A stretch of DNA of 37,227 nt, taken from Ruminococcus sp. (GTDB lineage Bacteria; Bacillota; Clostridia; Oscillospirales; Acutalibacteraceae). A program made the position numbers and the translations under genes. Of this stretch, positions 17,667-26,784 are shown in pieces (positions within the stretch are counted from its first letter, which is position 1; each line of letters begins with the position of its first letter). The notes under the pieces are model-generated. The model saw only the letters and a program-made list of their open reading frames with translations, was not told the origin of the DNA and searched no databases. The stretch covers positions 1 through 37,227 of the forward strand of contig JAILPC010000130.1 of assembly GCA_024690465.1 (NCBI GenBank). The letters run 5' to 3'.

Positions 17667-18294
17667 AGCGCGGCTTTTCGCCTTTAAAAACTTTATCTAT
17701 GACTTTGTAAAGGTGACCGCCGCGATTCCGACGTTTATAATGTGCAGACCTAAATATCTGTACTCGTCAAAAGAAGCAAAAAAAAGAATACGCGGCGGAG
17801 CAATCGCAATTGCCAACCACAACGGATTTTTTGACCCGATTGCGCTTATGGCGGCAATCTGGTACCGCAGACATCACTTTGTGTGTCTCAAGCAGTTTTT
17901 TGAGGGAAAATCTGCGTGGTGGTTCAAACAGTTCGGCTGTATTCCGATTGACAAGGACAACCTCGATATGGAGAGCTTCCGCAACATCGTCTCGCACCTT
18001 AACTCGGGCGAGCTGGTGACTATGTTCCCCGAGGGACACATAAGCGACGGCAGCGACAGAATAGACGTGTTCAAATCGGGCGTTGTGCTGATGGCTGTAC
18101 GCAGCCGAAAACCCATTGTCCCCGTGTATTTAAAGCCCCGAAAGCACTGGTACAACCGCTGTGTGTTCGCCATAGGCGAAGCGGTTGACGTAAACTCGCT
18201 CGGGCAAAAACAGACATTTTCGCAGATTGACGCTTTTGCCGAAACTCTGCGTGATAAAGAAAAGGAGCTCGAAGCTCTGGCAAATATAAAGTGA
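17644..18294 (+). CDS. Second PlsC-like acyltransferase
   Basis: NHNGFFDP (HX4D) and FPEGHIS motifs; overlaps previous ORF by 23 bp. Confidence 0.87.
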   Translation: MKNNQTNKARLFAFKNFIYDFVKVTAAIPTFIMCRPKYLYSSKEAKKRIRGGAIAIANHNGFFDPIALMAAIWYRRHHFVCLKQFFEGKSAWWFKQFGCIPIDKDNLDMESFRNIVSHLNSGELVTMFPEGHISDGSDRIDVFKSGVVLMAVRSRKPIVPVYLKPRKHWYNRCVFAIGEAVDVNSLGQKQTFSQIDAFAETLRDKEKELEALANIK

Positions 18295-18305
18295 GGTAAT
18301 GAATT

Positions 18306-19820
18306 ATGGATATCATTAAAACAGATACAAAGGAGCTTTTCCGCAAATATACTGACGCGGAAACCTTTGGAAGAATAAGGGACTGCGACACTGTCAGCGA
18401 AATGTGGCTCGACTGCGTCAAGAGCTTTGCGGACAACACCGCAATAGTTGACAACGGCACAAGCTACAGCTTCGCTCAGCTCGAAAAAGACGCCGCTGAC
18501 TTCAGAGGCGCGGTAAAGGCTGACAGCGCAATACGCGTGGGCATCTACGCCGCGAATTCCTACGACTTTGTCAAGGCGTATCTCGCCGTTGTTACTCTGG
18601 GATATACTGCTGTTGTTCTCCCCGCCCAGCTCGACGCTATGACCGTATTCGGCTGCTGTATGAAGTTCGGCATAAACAAACTCGTTTATCAGCCTGAACT
18701 CAGGGACAACACCGCTATCATCGAGGCTAAGCGTCCCGACATCGAGCTTATCGGCATTGACACAAAGTCAGGCAAAAGCGAAAGCGCCGTTATCACAAGC
18801 GGCGAAACACCCTGTGTGATTATGTTCACGGGCGGCACAACAGGCAGAAGCAAAGGCGCTCTGCTGAACAACGCTGCTGTTATGCAGGGCACCGTAAACG
18901 GCTGCTACGGCTACAAGGATGTTTTCAATCAGAGATATCTGCTTGTGCTTCCGCTGTCGCATGTTTTCGGTCTTATCCGCAACCTTATGACCTCGCTCTA
19001 CACAGGCAGCGCGATGTATATCTGCCGCAACAACAAGGATATGTTCAAGGACATCGCTGTGTTCAGACCTACCATTATGGTAATGGTTCCCGCTCTCGCG
19101 GAGATGGCTATGACTCTCTCAAAGAAGTTCGGCAAGAACATGCTCGGCGACGACCTCAAGTCAATTATCTGCGGCGCGGCTACGGTTCCGCCTTATCTCG
19201 TAAGCGAATACAACAAGATGGGCATTGCCCTGCTTGGCGGCTACGGTCTGACAGAGTCGGCTAACCTTGTTTCGGGCAATCCCGAAAGTCTCGCAAAGCC
19301 CGAGTCCGTAGGTATCCCCTATCCCAACCAGGAGCTCCGCATCGTAAACGGCGAGCTCTGGCTGAAAGGTAAAAATATGATGGACGGCTATATCGGCGAG
19401 GAAGAGGACGCGTATGAGGACGGCTGGTTCAAGACAGGCGACCTTGTAAAGATAGATGACGACGGTTTCCTTTACATCACAGGCCGTATCAAGGAAATAA
19501 TCATTCTCTCTAACGGCGAGAACGTAAGTCCCGCCGAGGTTGAAGCTAAGTTCAACGCGCTGGACGTTATTATGGACAGCCAGGTGTTTGAGGACGTAAA
19601 CGAAAACGGCACACACATTCTCGCTCTCGAGGTTGTTCCCAGAGCTACCGAAATTGCGAAGCTCGGACTTGAGAACCCCGGCGAATACATCACAAAAGAG
19701 CTCGAAAAAGTCAACGCGTCACTGCTCCCCTATCAGCGTGTCAGCAAAATCACAATCCGTGACAAGGACTTTGAGCGCACACCGAGCATGAAAATCGTGA
19801 GGTACAAAAAATGCAACTGA
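18306..19820 (+). CDS. AMP-dependent acyl-CoA/acyl-ACP synthetase-like ligase
   Basis: 504 aa; MFTGGTTGRSKGALL, GGYGLTESANLVSG, WFKTGDLVKIDDDGFLYITGRIKEIIILSNGENVSPAEVE, PSMKIVRYK. Confidence 0.92.
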   Translation: MDIIKTDTKELFRKYTDAETFGRIRDCDTVSEMWLDCVKSFADNTAIVDNGTSYSFAQLEKDAADFRGAVKADSAIRVGIYAANSYDFVKAYLAVVTLGYTAVVLPAQLDAMTVFGCCMKFGINKLVYQPELRDNTAIIEAKRPDIELIGIDTKSGKSESAVITSGETPCVIMFTGGTTGRSKGALLNNAAVMQGTVNGCYGYKDVFNQRYLLVLPLSHVFGLIRNLMTSLYTGSAMYICRNNKDMFKDIAVFRPTIMVMVPALAEMAMTLSKKFGKNMLGDDLKSIICGAATVPPYLVSEYNKMGIALLGGYGLTESANLVSGNPESLAKPESVGIPYPNQELRIVNGELWLKGKNMMDGYIGEEEDAYEDGWFKTGDLVKIDDDGFLYITGRIKEIIILSNGENVSPAEVEAKFNALDVIMDSQVFEDVNENGTHILALEVVPRATEIAKLGLENPGEYITKELEKVNASLLPYQRVSKITIRDKDFERTPSMKIVRYKKCN

Positions 19821-20068
19821 GCCGAAACGCAATCTATGAAAAGCTGAAAGATATTCTCATAAGCGCCGACGACAGAGGTACTGTTGACGCCGACAAATAC
19901 TCCGAAAGCTCCAAGCTCGTGACAGAGCTCGGACTCACATCGGTCAATATCCTGTATATGGTTATCGCGATTGAGGAGACCTTCGGCATCTACTTTGACA
20001 ACGTAGGAATGTCCGACTTCGAGACAATCGGCGACGTTGTTACATACATTGAGGGAAAACTGAAATGA
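19811..20068 (+). CDS. Free-standing acyl carrier protein
   Basis: 85 aa; LVTELGLTSVNILYMVIAIEETFGIYFDN - carrier helix II with putative phosphopantetheinyl Ser in GLTS; overlaps flanking genes. Confidence 0.85.
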   Translation: MQLSRNAIYEKLKDILISADDRGTVDADKYSESSKLVTELGLTSVNILYMVIAIEETFGIYFDNVGMSDFETIGDVVTYIEGKLK

Positions 20069-20481
20069 AGTGGGCTCCCGGTGAATGTAAAGCGGGCGAT
20101 ATGATAAGAATTCCGCTCGGACAGTTTTTTCACATCGGCATTTTCGTAAGCGAGGACGAGGTTATTCAGTTCGGAATGCCTCCCATACCCGAGTACCGCA
20201 CCGATATGGACAAGGTTGAAGTCGTAACTACCGACATCGACGTCTTTTCGTGCGGAAAAATTGTCGAGGTCGCTCAGCTTGATTTCAAAGAAAGACGCAA
20301 GCGCTTCAAACCTCAGAAGACAGTTGAGCTCGCGCGCTCCCGTATCGGCGAAAAGGGCTACAACATCATTCACAACAACTGCGAGCACTTCGCCTATGAG
20401 TGTGTTTTCGGCGAAAAATACTGCTCACAGGTGGACGAGCTGCGCAAAAAGTATTTAGCGTCAATGGAACAAAAAACGTAA
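20065..20481 (+). CDS. LRAT-domain / NlpC-P60-superfamily (permuted papain fold) protein
   Basis: 138 aa; GDMIRIPLGQFFHIGIFVSEDEVIQFG with His23 and NNCEHFAYECVFG with Cys106, the LRAT/HRASLS-like His...NCEHF signature. Confidence 0.75.
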   Translation: MKWAPGECKAGDMIRIPLGQFFHIGIFVSEDEVIQFGMPPIPEYRTDMDKVEVVTTDIDVFSCGKIVEVAQLDFKERRKRFKPQKTVELARSRIGEKGYNIIHNNCEHFAYECVFGEKYCSQVDELRKKYLASMEQKT

Positions 20482-20482
20482 T

Positions 20483-21406
20483 ATGTGGATACTGATAACA
20501 GTTTTAATAATACTACTTCTTTACATAATTCTGATTGTCGGTCCGTCGGTTGTGGCGTACTTTTCCGTTTTCGGCAGAAAGACGACCACACCGCTCAGCG
20601 AGCGCAAAAGTCTGAGCTACTATGAGCCGTTTGTCGGAAACATAAGCTTCTCGACAGACTATCTGTCGAAGCTTGACAAACAGACACTCACAATCGAGGG
20701 CAGGGACAAAACAAAGCTCTGCGCCGATTTGTACGACGGCAGTCTCGACAAAACCGCTATCTGCGTGCACGGCTACGCCTCGGGACCCGACTACAACTTC
20801 GCGGTTCAGGGCGAGTTCCTGCACAGACAGGGCTTTAATATACTGTTGGTCAATCAGCGCGGGCACGACAGAAGCGGCGGCAAAAACATCTGCTTCGGAC
20901 TTAAGGAACAGTATGATGTGCTGTGCTGGATTGACAAGGTTCGCGAAATAACAGGTAACGGCAATATCCTGCTCTACGGCATATCAATGGGCGGCGCGAC
21001 AGTCGGCTACGCATCCGACAAGGTTGACAAAAACGTTGTGAAGGCTATGATAATCGACTGCGCTTTTACCTCGCCGTACAACCAGCTGAAGCACGACCAT
21101 ATTCTCAGGCATGTTCCGTGGCGGCTTATGCTCCCGATAGAGTGTTTGCTCATAAAAACAAACCTGCATATCGACATAAAAACTCCTGTCGCCGACTCAC
21201 TCCGAAAAACTCAGATTCCCGCGTTTTTTATTCACGGCGAAAACGACACCACGGTTCCGCCCGAACAGGGCAGACTGAATTATGATTCCTGCGGCAGCGC
21301 AAAGCAATTTTACTTAGTTAAAAACGGAAATCACACCGTCAGCTTTATCGCGGGCGGCGAAAAACTGCAACATGAAGTAAAAAACTTTATCAATAAATAT
21401 TTTTGA
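20483..21406 (+). CDS. Membrane-anchored alpha/beta hydrolase
   Basis: N-terminal TM; CVHGYASGPDYNF, YGISMGGATVGYAS (GXSXG), HGENDTTVPPEQG, KNGNHTVSF. Confidence 0.9.
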   Translation: MWILITVLIILLLYIILIVGPSVVAYFSVFGRKTTTPLSERKSLSYYEPFVGNISFSTDYLSKLDKQTLTIEGRDKTKLCADLYDGSLDKTAICVHGYASGPDYNFAVQGEFLHRQGFNILLVNQRGHDRSGGKNICFGLKEQYDVLCWIDKVREITGNGNILLYGISMGGATVGYASDKVDKNVVKAMIIDCAFTSPYNQLKHDHILRHVPWRLMLPIECLLIKTNLHIDIKTPVADSLRKTQIPAFFIHGENDTTVPPEQGRLNYDSCGSAKQFYLVKNGNHTVSFIAGGEKLQHEVKNFINKYF

Positions 21407-21419
21407 AAGGATATGAAAA

Positions 21420-22346
21420 ATGAAAAAATTTAGGATTCTCTGTGACATAACCTGTGACCTCAACGAGAAGTTTCAGAAAGAATTTGACATCGACGTTCTG
21501 AGCGGTCATATGACTCTGCCCGACAAAACCGAGAAAGTTACCTACCCCAAGTGGGTTGACACAACAGCCGAAAAATTCTATACGGATTTAAAGAAGGACC
21601 CCAACGGCTATTCCACTGCTCCGCCCAACGTTGCCGAGTTCACGGAAGTTTTTGAAAAATTCGTTTCCGAGGGCTGTGATGTGCTCACTATGACAATTTC
21701 GGGAGGAATGAGCGGAACATTCAACTTCGCTTCAAAGGCCAGGGAAGCTGTGCTCGAAAAGCACCCCGACGCAAACATCAAGGTTGTTGATTCACGCCGC
21801 TTTACAACAGGCTTCGGTCTTATGGCGGTTAACGCGGCTATCCTCAGAAACGAAGGAAAGTCAATGGACGAGGTTGCTGAATATATCGAAAACAACAAGA
21901 ACCGTTATCACCAGGCAGGCTGGCTTGACGACCTCTCGTTCGTAGCGAAAAAGGGACGTCTCACACACTCGAAGGCTTTCTTCGGAAAGCTTGCGGGCAT
22001 AAAGCCCCTCGGCGAGTTCGACTACAACGGTCTTACAACGGTTATCGGCAAGGCAAAGGGCGCCAAAAAAGCGTATCCCGCGCTGCTCTCATACATTGGC
22101 GAGACTATTGAGAATCCCGAGGAGCAGATTGTCTTTATTGCTCACACAAACAGACTTCCCCAGGCTGAGCAGTACAAAAAGATGATTGAAGAAAAATTCC
22201 ACCCCAAGGCTATCTATATCAACGACGTATATCCCGCTAACGGAATCAACATAGGTCCCGGACTTATGGCGGCGTACTACTTCGGCAAGCCTATCTCAGA
22301 GGGACTTAAAGAAGAAACCGAGATAATTAATAAGTATCTTAAGTAA
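21420..22346 (+). CDS. DegV family (fatty-acid-binding, FakB-like) protein
   Basis: 308 aa; ILCDITCDLNEKF, LTMTISGGMSGTFNFA, VVDSRRFTTGFGLM, DDLSFVAKKGRL - DegV hallmarks. Confidence 0.9.
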   Translation: MKKFRILCDITCDLNEKFQKEFDIDVLSGHMTLPDKTEKVTYPKWVDTTAEKFYTDLKKDPNGYSTAPPNVAEFTEVFEKFVSEGCDVLTMTISGGMSGTFNFASKAREAVLEKHPDANIKVVDSRRFTTGFGLMAVNAAILRNEGKSMDEVAEYIENNKNRYHQAGWLDDLSFVAKKGRLTHSKAFFGKLAGIKPLGEFDYNGLTTVIGKAKGAKKAYPALLSYIGETIENPEEQIVFIAHTNRLPQAEQYKKMIEEKFHPKAIYINDVYPANGINIGPGLMAAYYFGKPISEGLKEETEIINKYLK

Positions 22347-22382
22347 GGTATCAGGTAATAGGTTTTAAATATCCTATATCCT

Positions 22383-22414
22383 AATCGCGAATTACGCATT
22401 TCGAATTGCGAATT
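22383..22414. repeat. Intergenic repeat, 'AATTCGCAATT' type
   Basis: aatcgcgaattacgcatttcgaattgcgaatt, related (on the opposite strand) to 28223-28247. Confidence 0.6.
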
Positions 22415-22433
22415 CTTAAAAGGCGGTGCTCAT

Positions 22434-24077
22434 ATGGGTACAAGAAAAATTAACGGCTTCCATCTGAAGAAAATGCTCGAAAACGGGCTTTATCTTCTTC
22501 AGTCACACGAGGACGAAATAAACAAACTGAACGTTTTCCCCGTTCCCGACGGCGACACGGGCACAAATATGCGTCTCACGCTTGAGAACGGAATACGCCG
22601 CTCCAACGACCGAAGTGAGTCAGGCGCGTTTCTGAAATCTCTCAGCGCGGGAATGCTGCTCGGCGCCCGCGGAAACTCGGGCGTTATTCTCTCGCAGTTC
22701 TTTACGGGCTTTTTTCAGGAGCTTTCGCACTGCAACTTCATAGGTCCTGGCGAGCTGAGGAACGGACTCATCAGAGGCTACCGCATAGCGTATCAGTCCG
22801 TTATAAATCCTGTTGAGGGCACAATTCTCTCGGTAGCCAGAGAGGGTATCGAGAACATCAGAACCCAGATAGGCAGGAGCACGTCAATCGACACGATACT
22901 CTCAATGTATGTAGCCGAGATGAAGAAAACTCTCGCCTACACTCCCGAGATGCTCGCGGTGCTCAAAGAGGCGGGCGTTGTGGACAGCGGAGCAAAGGGC
23001 TTTATCTGCATTTTTGAAGGTATGCTCAAATACCTCTACGGCGAAATTGTTCAGCCCGACACAACAGCTTCATCACAGCCCGACAGCAAGCCCGAGCTCG
23101 ACTTTGACTTGTTCAACGAGTACTCCGATTTTGATGACGGATACTGTATGGAGTTCATTCTCCAGCTGATGGTGAATCCCAGATACAACCAGAATTTTGA
23201 CATAGACAAGTACATCGGCGCTCTGCAGAATCACGGCAACTCGCTCGTAGTTGTGCGTGACGGCAAGCGCGTCAAGGTGCATATCCACACCAAAAAGCCT
23301 TCAAAAATTATTGAACAAAGCCAGCGTTTCGGCGAGTTTCTTACATTCAAGCTCGAGAATATGCAGCTTCAGCACAACGAACACGACATAAAAGCCAGGC
23401 CGAAGGAGCACAAGGAGCTGTCTATTGTCTCGGTAGTCAACGGCAAAGGTCTCAAAGACCTGTTCACCGAGCTTGGCAGCGACCTGATAATTGACGGCGG
23501 CTCAACGATGAACACCTCGTCACAGGAGTTTGTTGAGGCATTCAAGGAGCTTGACGCCGACAACATAGTTGTGCTCCCGAACAACTCCAACATTATCCTC
23601 GCCGCGGAACAGGCGGCTGAGCTGAGCGGTCTTGATAACATTACGGTCATCAAGACAAAGAGCTTTGCCGAGGGATATTACGCCCTTGCTATGGACGATA
23701 AGTTCAACAGCACACCCGAAGAGCGCATCGAGCAGATGAAATCTGGCATGGAGGACGTTGTGACTCTATCCCAGACAGTAGCCTCGCGCGATTACTCATA
23801 TCACGAAATCAGCTGCAAAAAAGGCGAGGATATAGCGCTTATCAATAACGAGCTTGTCTGCGTAAGCTCAGACTGGCTCAAAGCTATTGTCGACGGTCTC
23901 AGACACGTTCCCGATATTGAGATGATGGAAACCCTCACCGTGATGCGCGGCGACGGAATTTCCGAAGAAAAATCAGCCGAGCTTGAGCGCGCGGTCAACG
24001 AGGAGTTCCCTCACCTCACCGTCGAAACAATCGACGGCGGTCAGCAGATTTATCACTTTATAATAGGCATAATTTAA
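22434..24077 (+). CDS. fakA: DAK2/YloV-type fatty acid kinase (FakA-like)
   Basis: 547 aa; INKLNVFPVPDGDTGTNMRLTLENG, ARGNSGVILSQFFTGF, VPNNSNI-like LPNNSNIILAAEQA. Confidence 0.9.
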   Translation: MGTRKINGFHLKKMLENGLYLLQSHEDEINKLNVFPVPDGDTGTNMRLTLENGIRRSNDRSESGAFLKSLSAGMLLGARGNSGVILSQFFTGFFQELSHCNFIGPGELRNGLIRGYRIAYQSVINPVEGTILSVAREGIENIRTQIGRSTSIDTILSMYVAEMKKTLAYTPEMLAVLKEAGVVDSGAKGFICIFEGMLKYLYGEIVQPDTTASSQPDSKPELDFDLFNEYSDFDDGYCMEFILQLMVNPRYNQNFDIDKYIGALQNHGNSLVVVRDGKRVKVHIHTKKPSKIIEQSQRFGEFLTFKLENMQLQHNEHDIKARPKEHKELSIVSVVNGKGLKDLFTELGSDLIIDGGSTMNTSSQEFVEAFKELDADNIVVLPNNSNIILAAEQAAELSGLDNITVIKTKSFAEGYYALAMDDKFNSTPEERIEQMKSGMEDVVTLSQTVASRDYSYHEISCKKGEDIALINNELVCVSSDWLKAIVDGLRHVPDIEMMETLTVMRGDGISEEKSAELERAVNEEFPHLTVETIDGGQQIYHFIIGII

Positions 24078-24078
24078 T

Positions 24079-24108
24079 CAGTGGTCAGTGATTAGTGAAC
24101 AGTGAATG
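24079..24108 (+). repeat. Intergenic repeat, 'AGTGGTTAGTG' type
   Basis: cagtggtcagtgattagtgaacagtgaatg, related to 29214-29249. Confidence 0.6.
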
Positions 24109-24144
24109 GCGGCTTTGTCCGCACCCATTGAAACAGGAGTAAAA

Positions 24145-25089
24145 ATGTCACTTTGGATTTGGATAGCTATAGCGGCGGTTTTCTTTTTGCTGATACTGCC
24201 GATGATACTCATCGCCGTTGTGCTTTATCTGATACTTTTTGTCAGAACGAGCAAAAACAAATGGGGACGTGTGTGCAGCTTCCCCGAGGACGAGGAGTAC
24301 TCAAAAATGTACGATACAGGTCTCGAGTGGGGCAAAAAGTATGAACAGCACAAAACACCTGTCGACATACAGAGCGGAAGATACCGCCTCTGCGGCGAAT
24401 ACTTCGACTTCGGCGGCAAGTGCGCGGTAATCATTATCGCGGGCAGAACCGAGGCGTGTTATTACGGCTATTACTTTGCCGAGCCATACAGACAGCTCGG
24501 CTGCAACGTGCTCGTAATCGACAACCGCGCGCACGGCTTGTCCGACGGACGCGTGACCTCATTCGGGATGAGAGAATACAAGGATATCATCAACTGGGGC
24601 AGATTTCTGCACGACGAAAAGCACAACGAAAAAGTCATTCTGCACGGTATATGCATAGGCGCGTCGGCGGCAATTTTCGCGATAACCGACAAGACCTGTC
24701 CCGACTATATCTCGGCGCTGACTGTTGAAGGAATGTTCCCGAAATTTTACGACTCATTTATAAATAATATGAAAACTCAAAAGCGCAAGCCGATTCAGCC
24801 TGTGGCTTTTGAGGTCGGACTTCTTATTCTGCTGTTCTCACACGCGAACATTATCACGAACGGCCCGAAAAACCGTGTCGGACAGCTCAAAAAGCCGATT
24901 CTGTTCCTGCACAGCAGAGAAGACAAATACTCGCTGCCCGAAAAGGCTCAGATGATGTATGATGAATGTGACTGCGAAAAACAGCTCGTCTGGTTTGAAC
25001 ACGGCGAGCATTCGCGTCTGAGAATTATCGACGAAAAAAAATATGACAAAGCTATAGTTGATTTTTACAGTCAACTGTATTATAATTAA
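24145..25089 (+). CDS. Membrane-anchored alpha/beta hydrolase
   Basis: Start at MSLWIWIAIAAVFF with SD aggag; HGICIGASAAIFA (GXCXG in place of GXSXG), LHSREDKYSLPEKAQ, EHGEHSRL. ORF-track start 24106 lies inside a repeat. Confidence 0.82.
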   Translation: MSLWIWIAIAAVFFLLILPMILIAVVLYLILFVRTSKNKWGRVCSFPEDEEYSKMYDTGLEWGKKYEQHKTPVDIQSGRYRLCGEYFDFGGKCAVIIIAGRTEACYYGYYFAEPYRQLGCNVLVIDNRAHGLSDGRVTSFGMREYKDIINWGRFLHDEKHNEKVILHGICIGASAAIFAITDKTCPDYISALTVEGMFPKFYDSFINNMKTQKRKPIQPVAFEVGLLILLFSHANIITNGPKNRVGQLKKPILFLHSREDKYSLPEKAQMMYDECDCEKQLVWFEHGEHSRLRIIDEKKYDKAIVDFYSQLYYN

Positions 25090-25131
25090 AATACCTTGTT
25101 GGGGTATATTAAAAAAAGGAGAAAATCTATT

Positions 25132-25611
25132 ATGGATGAAATGAATAACAACTACACACCCGAGCAGCAGCCGCAGTATCAGCAGCCTGAGCAGCCGCAG
25201 TATCAACAGCCTGAGCAGCCGCAGTATCAGCAGCCTGTACAGCCTGTTCAACCTGTACAGCCTCAGTATCAGTATCAGCAGACAAACGTTAATATTACTC
25301 GTACACAGTCTGCCGACGCTCCCACACCCAAGACTATCCTTATTATGGGTATTGTAGGTCTCGCGCTGGCGTGGACGCCTATCGGCTCAATCGCGGGTAT
25401 CATTATTTCCGCTCTCGGCATGGGCAAGTCAAACGCTTATGTAAGAGCAGGCGGCGTTCCCTGCGGAATGTCAATCACAGGTCGTATTCTCTCCAGAATC
25501 GGTTTGATTGTCGGCATTGTAATGACGGTTTTCTGGGCTATCTACTTCATCGTTATCATAGCAATTATAGCTAACGTAAACTCCTACAGCGGATTACATT
25601 ATTACTATTAA
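25132..25611 (+). CDS. Small membrane protein with Gln/Pro-rich N-terminus (DUF4190-like)
   Basis: MDEMNNNYTPEQQPQYQQPEQPQYQQ... followed by two TM segments; SD AAAGGAG upstream of 25132. Confidence 0.75.
   Translation: MDEMNNNYTPEQQPQYQQPEQPQYQQPEQPQYQQPVQPVQPVQPQYQYQQTNVNITRTQSADAPTPKTILIMGIVGLALAWTPIGSIAGIIISALGMGKSNAYVRAGGVPCGMSITGRILSRIGLIVGIVMTVFWAIYFIVIIAIIANVNSYSGLHYYY
25159..25290 (+). repeat. In-frame tandem repeat CAGCAGCCTGAGCAGCCGCAGTAT (QQPEQPQY) plus CCTGTACAGCCTGTTCA variants
   Basis: Visible 24-bp period copies encoding QQPEQPQYQQPEQPQYQQP. Confidence 0.85.
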
Positions 25612-25621
25612 TCATCAGTAA

Positions 25622-25650
25622 AACGGCGCTCGCGAGGGCGCTGTTTTTTT
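25622..25650 (+). terminator. Rho-independent terminator
   Basis: AACGGCGCTC-GCGA-GGGCGCTGTTTTTTT. Confidence 0.8.
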
Positions 25651-25712
25651 GTTGCCTTTTGCGGACGTTTTGATGTATAATATTGTATAACCCTGCAATA
25701 AGGATAACGGCA

Positions 25713-26717
25713 ATGAATAATACTCCCCAAAAACACAAAACACTAAAACGGGTGATTATTTCTCTCGTGATTTTTTTAATATCATTTTCACTGCTATCGG
25801 TGATAGTTTCAATGTGCGTGTTCTCGGTTATGTTCGGCAGATATGACGAAAAAGAGAACCCGCTGTTCTACTCATACTCTGATATCGACAGTTCAAAATA
25901 TCCAAGGACAAAAAAGGTTTTCAAATCGGGCGAAAACAAGCTCTGCGGCTACTACTACACAACCTCAAGGGACAGTATCGGCACGGTTATTGTAATAAAC
26001 GGCTATCACTGCACCTCGGACAGACACCTCAGCGAAATAATGTATTTTGTCGACAACAACTGGTCGGTGTTTACGTTTGACGGCACAGGCGTCGGACAGA
26101 GCGATGGCGACAGTCAGATAGGGCTCGCTCAGTCACGGCTCGACACAGCAGCCGCCGTCGAATACGTCGGCTCGCTCAGCTCAAAGCCCGTTGTGCTCTA
26201 CGGTCACAGCGAGGGCGCGTACGCCGCCGTAACGTCGCTCAACGACAGCGACCGCGTGTCGGCGGTTGTGTCGGTTTCGGGCTTCAACTCCCCTCTGGAG
26301 CTTATGCACCGCCACACCAAAAACCACATCGGTTTTCTCGCCGATATAGAGTACCCGTTTATGTACGCTCACAACTACGTTCTGCTGGGCGAAAACTCCA
26401 ACACACAGGCGTATGAAGCGATTAACTCAACCGACACTCCTGTCGCGGTATTCCAGGGTAAAAACGACACGACAGTCCCCTATGATATCAGCATTTATTC
26501 GCACAGGGACGAGCTCAGAAACCCCAACGCCGCCTGCTTTGAGGTGGGCTCAAGCCGAGGGAATCACTCGACAATCTGGCTGTCCGACTCGGCGGCTGAG
26601 TACACGATGAAATATCGCCAAAATCCTTTCAAAAACCCCGACAAAAAGAAAGCAAACGAGCTTGACGGGGAGTTTATGGAGTATGTTTTGAAGTTTTATG
26701 GCGCGGCGATAAAATAA
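25713..26717 (+). CDS. Membrane-anchored alpha/beta hydrolase
   Basis: N-terminal [28 protein letters not shown] (GXSXG), [15 protein letters not shown] at 25713 ([10 protein letters not shown]). Confidence 0.87.
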   Translation: MNNTPQKHKTLKRVIISLVIFLISFSLLSVIVSMCVFSVMFGRYDEKENPLFYSYSDIDSSKYPRTKKVFKSGENKLCGYYYTTSRDSIGTVIVINGYHCTSDRHLSEIMYFVDNNWSVFTFDGTGVGQSDGDSQIGLAQSRLDTAAAVEYVGSLSSKPVVLYGHSEGAYAAVTSLNDSDRVSAVVSVSGFNSPLELMHRHTKNHIGFLADIEYPFMYAHNYVLLGENSNTQAYEAINSTDTPVAVFQGKNDTTVPYDISIYSHRDELRNPNAACFEVGSSRGNHSTIWLSDSAAEYTMKYRQNPFKNPDKKKANELDGEFMEYVLKFYGAAIK

Positions 26718-26784
26718 ACTTGAATTTTTCTTAATACTTCTGTATAATAGTAATGTTAATCTTTTAGGTAATTCGGAGGAAAAT

